NCBI GenBank assembly: GCA_011800805.1
Contig: MPNW01000101.1
Location: 218,826-282,825 of the forward strand
DNA from: Hirudo medicinalis
Lineage: Eukaryota; Annelida; Clitellata; Hirudinida; Hirudinidae
DNA: 64,000 bases
Direction of reading: 5' to 3'
Below the pieces are notes generated by a model that was not told the DNA's origin, ran no database searches, and saw nothing but the letters and a program-made list of their open reading frames with translations. A program made the translations under genes and the position numbers. How positions within the stretch are numbered: position 1 is the stretch's first letter; each line of letters begins with the position of its first letter. Shown here piece after piece: positions 58,119-64,000 of the stretch.

Positions 58119-61032
58119 TTACACATAATTCAAAAATTTCTTTACAATTTTCTTGTAATTCTGGATGTGCTGTTCACTGGCTGGCTGATTCATGAGCTTC
58201 TCCACAGAACTCTTGTAAGCCTTGACTTCTTTAAGTGCAAGGATGTCTTCTTCTGAGGGATTCTCAGGCAACTTTTCCATGCTTTCAACTGATGGGTTCC
58301 CAGATTCTCTGGTCATCTGACAATAAGTTAATGTGATGATTAATTAAATATCTATAAGAATTTCTGTGTAAGCTCCCCACCCAATTGAATGACAATTAAC
58401 AAAAGGTGGAAGAAAGCAATAACATAATTAAGGAGTAATAATGTGATGTTTGGGTGATGACGTGAATGAAAGAATTTACATTCTCCAATTCCATTTTCTA
58501 AAAAGACAATACCATATGAAAAATAGATTCCCAATATAATATTGAGATTATATAATGTATTATATATTATTTAATAAAAATATTTTCGATAATACATTGG
58601 AAAGAATAATAAAGGATTTTAAAGGAGATGCATACAGATTTCAATTTCTTTATCAATTCAACCAGATTCTTCCTGGACTTGTTTTGTTCCCAAAAATATC
58701 TTTCCATGTCTTCTAAAGTTTTCTCTGCTTCCCAAGCTTCTGTTTTCTGAAAATTTTGAAAAACAAAACAAAATCACTTGAAAGATGCAGTCACCCAATG
58801 CATGCTATGCTGAAATCTGTCTGCATCAAATTTAGTGAAATATCAATATCACTGTACAATGACCATCCTTTGGTTAGCCAGAACAAGTGACACAATGACT
58901 TGTACCCATGTACAACACATAAAAATCAAGATATCTGTCATGCAGGTTGGCCGAATGGGTTGCGTTCCTGCATGTGGTCGTAATAGCAACAGTCGTAATG
59001 TGTCGTGTTCGCAACCCAGCCTGCACCGCCAGGGAGCGCCCTCGGGTAGGGGTGCTATATAAATGGTAGATCGATTAAAAATAGTGCCTTCGCATCCCAT
59101 TCGGATACATAAGGCACTCAAAATATCGGCTAAATACATAAATACATATCATGTTTAAAGCGTAAAGCCTGTCAAAAGGATATTTTAAGATACTTAGCAA
59201 TCTTACACAAGATTCTTTGTAAAGAGCTGTGAGAAGGTACATGAGGTATTCATAATTCTGCTTCTTCAAGGGACATCTGAGATTAAACCACTTTTAAGTC
59301 ATGATTGTTGATTGGTAAAAGTTCCTTGTACTTGTTGATATTTCACTTGTGAGCTGTCACAAGCTTTCTTGATAAATCAGTAAGCAAACTCCTTCCAGCA
59401 CAAAGGATTGCACACATATTTCTTACTTTTCTGTCTTCAGTATCAGCTTGTCAGTTTTCTTGTCATAGGCTTTCCCAGCCAACCTGATGAATTTGTCTCT
59501 TGCATGATAATCAAGCTTCAAAGATGATAAGTTAATCTGAAAACATACAAATCTTGTGATTCTCAAATAAATATATTAAATAATAATAAATACAATTTTT
59601 TTTTAAATTAAAGACCAAAACTCAGTTTGCACAACTTAAGACATGAAATGATATAACTTGTAATTTTTGTGAAAGATTTCCTCACAAAGCACACGTCGTG
59701 CAAGTACAAAAACATACCAGACCTCAAACATTTAATCAAAACCAACCTCTAGGGTGACAATCCTGGCTCGTTCATCCTTAAGGGATGGCCCATCAAAGAC
59801 ATAATCACATGTTGATATGGTGACAGGAAAGTGCTGAATGCAATCTTTATTTGAATCTAATCCTTTTGGCCAGGGAGTGCAAAATTCTGTAAGCAAAAAC
59901 AGCAAAACTTGAAAGTTTGATAACTTGAACGATAATATGAAACATTTAAAAATACTTTTAATGGCAGCACATTGTTTCTTGATGTGGTCTGGTGTGAGAT
60001 GAAGGAAGTTGGGAATTTTCATGAGCTCAGCATTTCCATAAGCTGAGGGAATAATCCCATTGTTTTCTGAACCCTTCATTATCACACAGCAATTATTGTT
60101 TCCTCATAATTACTCACAATAATTAAGTAAAATTGTTTTGAAAGGTAAACGCTTCTTGCACAAACCTCCACGAAACCCATTCGGACGGGGAAGGGCAAGG
60201 TCGACCAGGTGGCCGATTTTGCGGTAGGCCAAGCATTCGTCCAATCCTGGTCCACTGGCATAGATTTATATCGTGGGGGTGGTACCTTTGCAGTTGAAAT
60301 AACTTCATTATTTGAAAAGTTTCTGTTTATTTACAATAAGATTTTGTATTAATGACTGAAAGCACAGTAAATGTGATCATAAGGTATTCATAAAGTAAAT
60401 GTGATTAAAGGATATCCATAAAGTGGTTTTTAATGCATGCAAAGTCATGGCAACACATTTTAAGTTTCAATTGACAATCAGGGCTGCATCATCAGATGCT
60501 CAGCAATGCACTCTTAAACAAAAATCTTCATAAGGTGCACAGAAAAATATGTAAATTAATAAATGTATTAATATACAAACACATGTTTGTAATACCCCAC
60601 CAATATTAATTAGCATAATTTATTATAATATTAGACATCAATACTGGAAATTTCTCTCTCTTCTGCTTCTTCTCTTCCATCGGCACATCTGAGTGACCTG
60701 GTATGACCAACACCCTGAATTCTTCATCTAGTGAAAATTAATGAGATGATTCAAATGTTTTAGAATGACATGGTAGTACTTCAACAAACTCAATAAATGC
60801 TCTGCAATTTATCATGTGCTTTAAATATAACCACATATCCGATTTGTTGTGCAAAATTGCTTTCTTTTCTTACCATTCAGTCGTAAGTATTTAAATATTC
60901 TTATTTGTGCTAAAGATGTATACCTTTAATTGTTATGGTTTCGTACTTGAATCCTCTGCGACTCAACTTGTTTACAATATTGTTGTTGAGTAAGCATCTT
61001 GCTACAAAAACTTGAGGAAGCAGAACAGACAT
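58119..61032 (-). CDS. MRPS35: Mitochondrial small-subunit ribosomal protein mS35
   Basis: Ten exons on the minus strand: 61032-60924, 60727-60645, 60285-60166, 60073 to about 59956, 59886-59747, 59536-59427, 59276-59207, 58746-58636, 58497-58480, 58316-58119. They join in frame to about 358 residues, longer than human (323). mS35 is a protein of the mitochondrial 28S ribosomal subunit. Exon 1 encodes a basic, Arg-containing leader (MSVLLPQVFVARCLLNNN) that looks like a mitochondrial targeting sequence. Conserved segments: MPVDQDWTNAWPTA, LPFPVRMGF, GNAELMKIPNFLHLTPDHIK, FCTPWPKGLDS, HFPVTISTCDYVF, LSSLKLDYHARDKFI, CPLKKQNYEYLMYLLTALY and NYKKIVKKFLNYV. Exon 9 is an 18-nt microexon. A SINE lies in intron 7. 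Confidence 0.93.
58942..59150 (+). mobile_element. SINE-like element, copy 6 (tail type B, best preserved)
   Basis: The head, 58942-59024, is 83 nt, exactly the length of copy 1. It has GCAGGTTG at the start and CAGCCTGC at the end, an A-box-like TGGCCGAATGG and a B-box-like GTTCGCAACC. In addition GGGTTGCG (5' side) and CGCAACCC (3' side) are perfect complements. The body has AGGGAGCGCCCTCGGG and GCTATATAAATGG. The tail is AAGGCACTCAAAATATCGGC and TAAATACATAAATAC. It is in intron 7 of MRPS35, antisense to that gene. Confidence 0.8.
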
Positions 61033-64000
61033 CTTTTCTAACAACAATTGTAATGAAATCAAAAATAATAATAATAACAATTCAATTAATAATGCTGTAA
61101 TAAATTCTCTAAAAGCAAAATGGGAAATTCACAGGCACAACCAAAAAAGCTCTTAATTCTAATTCTTTCGAATGACTGTCCCATACAATTAAATCATATA
61201 TTATTGTGGAAATTTATTTTTGTACCGATGGTGTGGCGGACGAAATAAGTTTCAGATATAAAGAAAGTGTCAAATCCCCATGAAGTTGTCTCTTGAGTAC
61301 CATCTCATATAATTAAATTTAATATATCAATTCATTTCATAAAAGCATTCAAACCTACCTTTTAAAAGTCCTCCAACCAAGCTAACCAAATATCGCACAC
61401 ACGATAACGCTCCTCCTTGAAATGTGAAATAAACATTATTTTCTACACATTTAATTTTGCACAGATTAAATTTTTTTTTTAATGTTAATACATCGTTTAT
61501 TTATTAAATTCTAATATTATAAAACGTTGTTTATGTTATATATTATTATGTTTCGTATTCTTCATTGAGAAACTATATCAGAGTATCAATGGTCTGAAAC
61601 TAAATGCGAAAGTATCAATGCCAGTTATTATTTAATTACGATAACTAATTTTAGCAAGATTTATTTATGCTCGATCCAAAGATAAACGATCATGGGAAGA
61701 TGTGAAGCGATCATGGATAAGGAAACACAAACTCCACGTTTGAAAAAGATAACTTTTATTAGCGATTAATTTCTATAATAATTTATGTAAGAACAAGAGA
61801 GCGATGATGAAGCTTGTAGAAATGGAAAAAGTGAAAAGAATGTAACAAGTAGAATCAGGAGCGCATCTAGAATTTTTTCGGGGTTTATGAATTTTGAGGT
61901 CCTTTTTTAGGTTGTTATCTTTTCAGAGATGAATTTCTAATGCTATGCCGAAAATATTTGTTGAATATCGATAATTAAAACCAGTTAATAAAATATATTT
62001 ATCCGTTAATTTATTTTATATGACAATTTTTAGGGGGTTAAAACACCCTCTTAATACGAAGCGTTTCTTACTGCATCACAAGGTCTCTAATGGATACTAA
62101 TCTGAGAAAATCAAAATAACATTTGTTTTCTTTTAACTTATTTGCTTTAATATTTCTTATCTAATTTCTATCAAATTAATTTTTGGCATCCGATCCAATA
62201 TATTTGGTTACAGAACTAGATATATAATACTTCAATTTTTAGCGTCTATTCCCAAGAGCTCTGATGGCGACATAAGCTGTGAACACGGCAGAGGACGACT
62301 GCTCAATTTCCATCGAAAACCGGAATGCAGCCTTGTGAGCCACTTGGACTGAACAATTTCATTATCCAAACCATCTTCGGTCTTAATTAATTAAGATAAT
62401 AGAGACCCTGTTGCCTCTTGCTTCTGGTTGTGAATAACAAGCATTGATTGGATCAATGTAAGAAAATTAGAATTAACTATGACACCGCTGACATTATTAA
62501 TGTCAACAACTTATTGTTGCTAAGGGGTCGTCCATAAATACGACACAGGGCGATAAATGCTCACCACACAAGGAACATTTATCTGTTATTCGTTTCACCG
62601 ATATTTTCTCTTAAAGCGAAATATAAGATAAATGTTACATATTTTAAAATAATTAGAAAAAATAAAGTAAGTTAGGGAAATAAATGTTGCCTTTCTTTGG
62701 ATGAAAGAAATTTTCAAAAGACACAGAATTTGCTGTCTCGCAAGTAATTTAAGAGACAAACCAAGAAGCCTCATCCACATATTTCAATGTCGACCTTAAA
62801 TGCTACTGTAACGTAAGTTCAACTTCATTTGAAGTAAGCATAGATTTAACAGCGGCGACTTGAATGCTTAAAATAGAAAAAATTTGTTTGTAAGCACAAA
62901 AAATGTGCAAAATGACTTGTACATATTTGTTCTAAACTTTTAAAGTAGATATGCAAATGAATTATTATTGTTAATACTAAAAATAATTTAATAAATAAAA
63001 TAATTAAATAATAAAAAGTAAAATAATTGAATTATTATTACTAAAAATAATTTAACGCTGACATTATTTTTTGGATGATTTGGAGGAAAGGAATTGTTAC
63101 AAAAATATCTGGCAGTCCTGTGACACTCAGTGCCAGGTCCTTGCAGCTCCTCAGAGATTCCACGAATCAGCCAAGCGAGACCTCCGTCAGAATAGAAATG
63201 ATAATGATGACGAATGAGCTGAGAAAGAAGATGAAGAAGATGACGACGATGATGATTTAAAACTCAAAACTTTTTAAATATATGAAGTGCATTTTAAATT
63301 AATGATAAAAATAATAGCACATATAGATGCACAATTTCAGCCATTTTAAAGCTCCATTTTTCAACCTCTCCACGATATATGCAAGCTACTAAATTCAAAT
63401 AAAATGGCTTTTAAAAAATATTATTGGAGTGATATATCAAATAAATCAAGCAGCACATCCTCTCATCATACATCGATTCATACATGCATTTTGCTTCTAA
63501 AAATGTGATGCCCGACAAAAGATGATTTAATTTTTTGCCGACTCTGCATCAATTCGACCTCCTTCGTGGAGTCATTTTTTAAGTTCAGAGGTCTCCCAGT
63601 GCATGCTTGTGATGTTTTTTGAACTCATTTACTTGCTGCTCTTAGTTCTCGAAGACCTGCTAATAACCTAATTTTATGCTTCTTTAGCAAAATCTGGAAT
63701 CTAATCAGCAAATAAAATTTGACTTTTCTTTGTTTAAAAATAACTTACCTGTTATGATCGCATCGATTGAGAGACTGGAAGATTTACGAAAAGACTTTAT
63801 TTACGACAACAAGGAACCTACGACACTACGACACTAAGAACCAAGACGGAATTGAGGTGACCACTGACTTCGCTTTAGCTAGCGGTCACGTGATCACAAC
63901 AAAGTCAAAGAACACCCGTGTCCGGCGGTCTTATGTGCATTATGTGCATATGTCTCATGCTACATTACCTAGGATATTTCCATCCATGGGTTTTGACATG
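61033..64000. other. AT-rich terminal region without a recognised gene
   Basis: Upstream side of MRPS35, so its promoter should lie near 61033-61300. Short A/T-rich tracts occur at 62940-63060 and a GAT/GAA-rich stretch at 63195-63258. At 62250-62345, CTGTGAACACGGC and GGAATGCAGCC faintly recall the minus-strand SINE head. No domain-bearing frame is seen. Confidence 0.45.

Noticed and set aside
60166..60185. SINE-like CCCATTCGG within MRPS35 exon 3
   Set aside because: The segment encodes the conserved VRMGF of mS35, so the match to the SINE head is coincidental.
63075..63260. 61-codon plus-strand frame with a Lys/Met/Thr-rich end
   Set aside because: The end is a GAT/GAA low-complexity stretch; no similarity or splice context.

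Overview
The window is nuclear DNA from an invertebrate animal. Its genes have many short introns with GT-AG borders, AATAAA polyadenylation signals, AT-rich intergenic DNA, microsatellites, and fragments of SINEs, LINEs and hAT-like elements. The proteins are ordinary bilaterian orthologues. The compact, AT-rich, repeat-strewn style fits a lophotrochozoan such as a leech-like annelid, but that is only a guess. One 868-base run of N (3713-4580) and a single N at 6976 are assembly scars.

Layout. (1) 2-859 (+): last coding exon of MYCBP2/Highwire/RPM-1, a RING-Cys-relay ubiquitin ligase. (2) 5241-8784 (+): six-exon BTB-BACK-PHR gene of the BTBD1/2/3/6 family, with a dead LINE in intron 3. (3) 9453-42352 (+): a complete axonemal dynein heavy chain, DNAH2, which I could trace through 85 exons with every splice phase compatible (about 4,500 residues). 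(4) 42682-43434 (-): RPL27A, tail to tail with DNAH2. (5) 45294-48374 (+): HUS1 of the 9-1-1 checkpoint clamp. (6) 50792-52422 (+): a tetraspanin. (7) 55857-57149 (+): N6AMT1/HEMK2, the eRF1 glutamine methyltransferase. (8) 58119-61032 (-): mitochondrial ribosomal protein mS35 (MRPS35), tail to tail with N6AMT1. From 61033 to the end I see no gene.

The genes are housekeeping and ciliary functions with no operon-like relationship. RPL27A, N6AMT1 (translation termination) and MRPS35 all concern translation, but they are not arranged as a unit. MYCBP2 and its neighbour both belong to families that carry a PHR domain, which may be coincidence.

The main material beyond the genes is a dispersed SINE-like family, present at least six times. 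It has an 83-nt head with A-box-like and B-box-like sequences and a complementary end stem, and it is joined to one of two different 3' tails. There is also a hAT-like MITE pair, an R2-like retrotransposon remnant, and two related CR1/L2-like reverse transcriptase remnants. Unusual residues in the dynein motor (AAA1 sensor loop, AAA3 Walker A), a GC-AG intron and an 18-nt microexon are the most interesting gene-level observations. I found no convincing evidence of an entirely new biological system.
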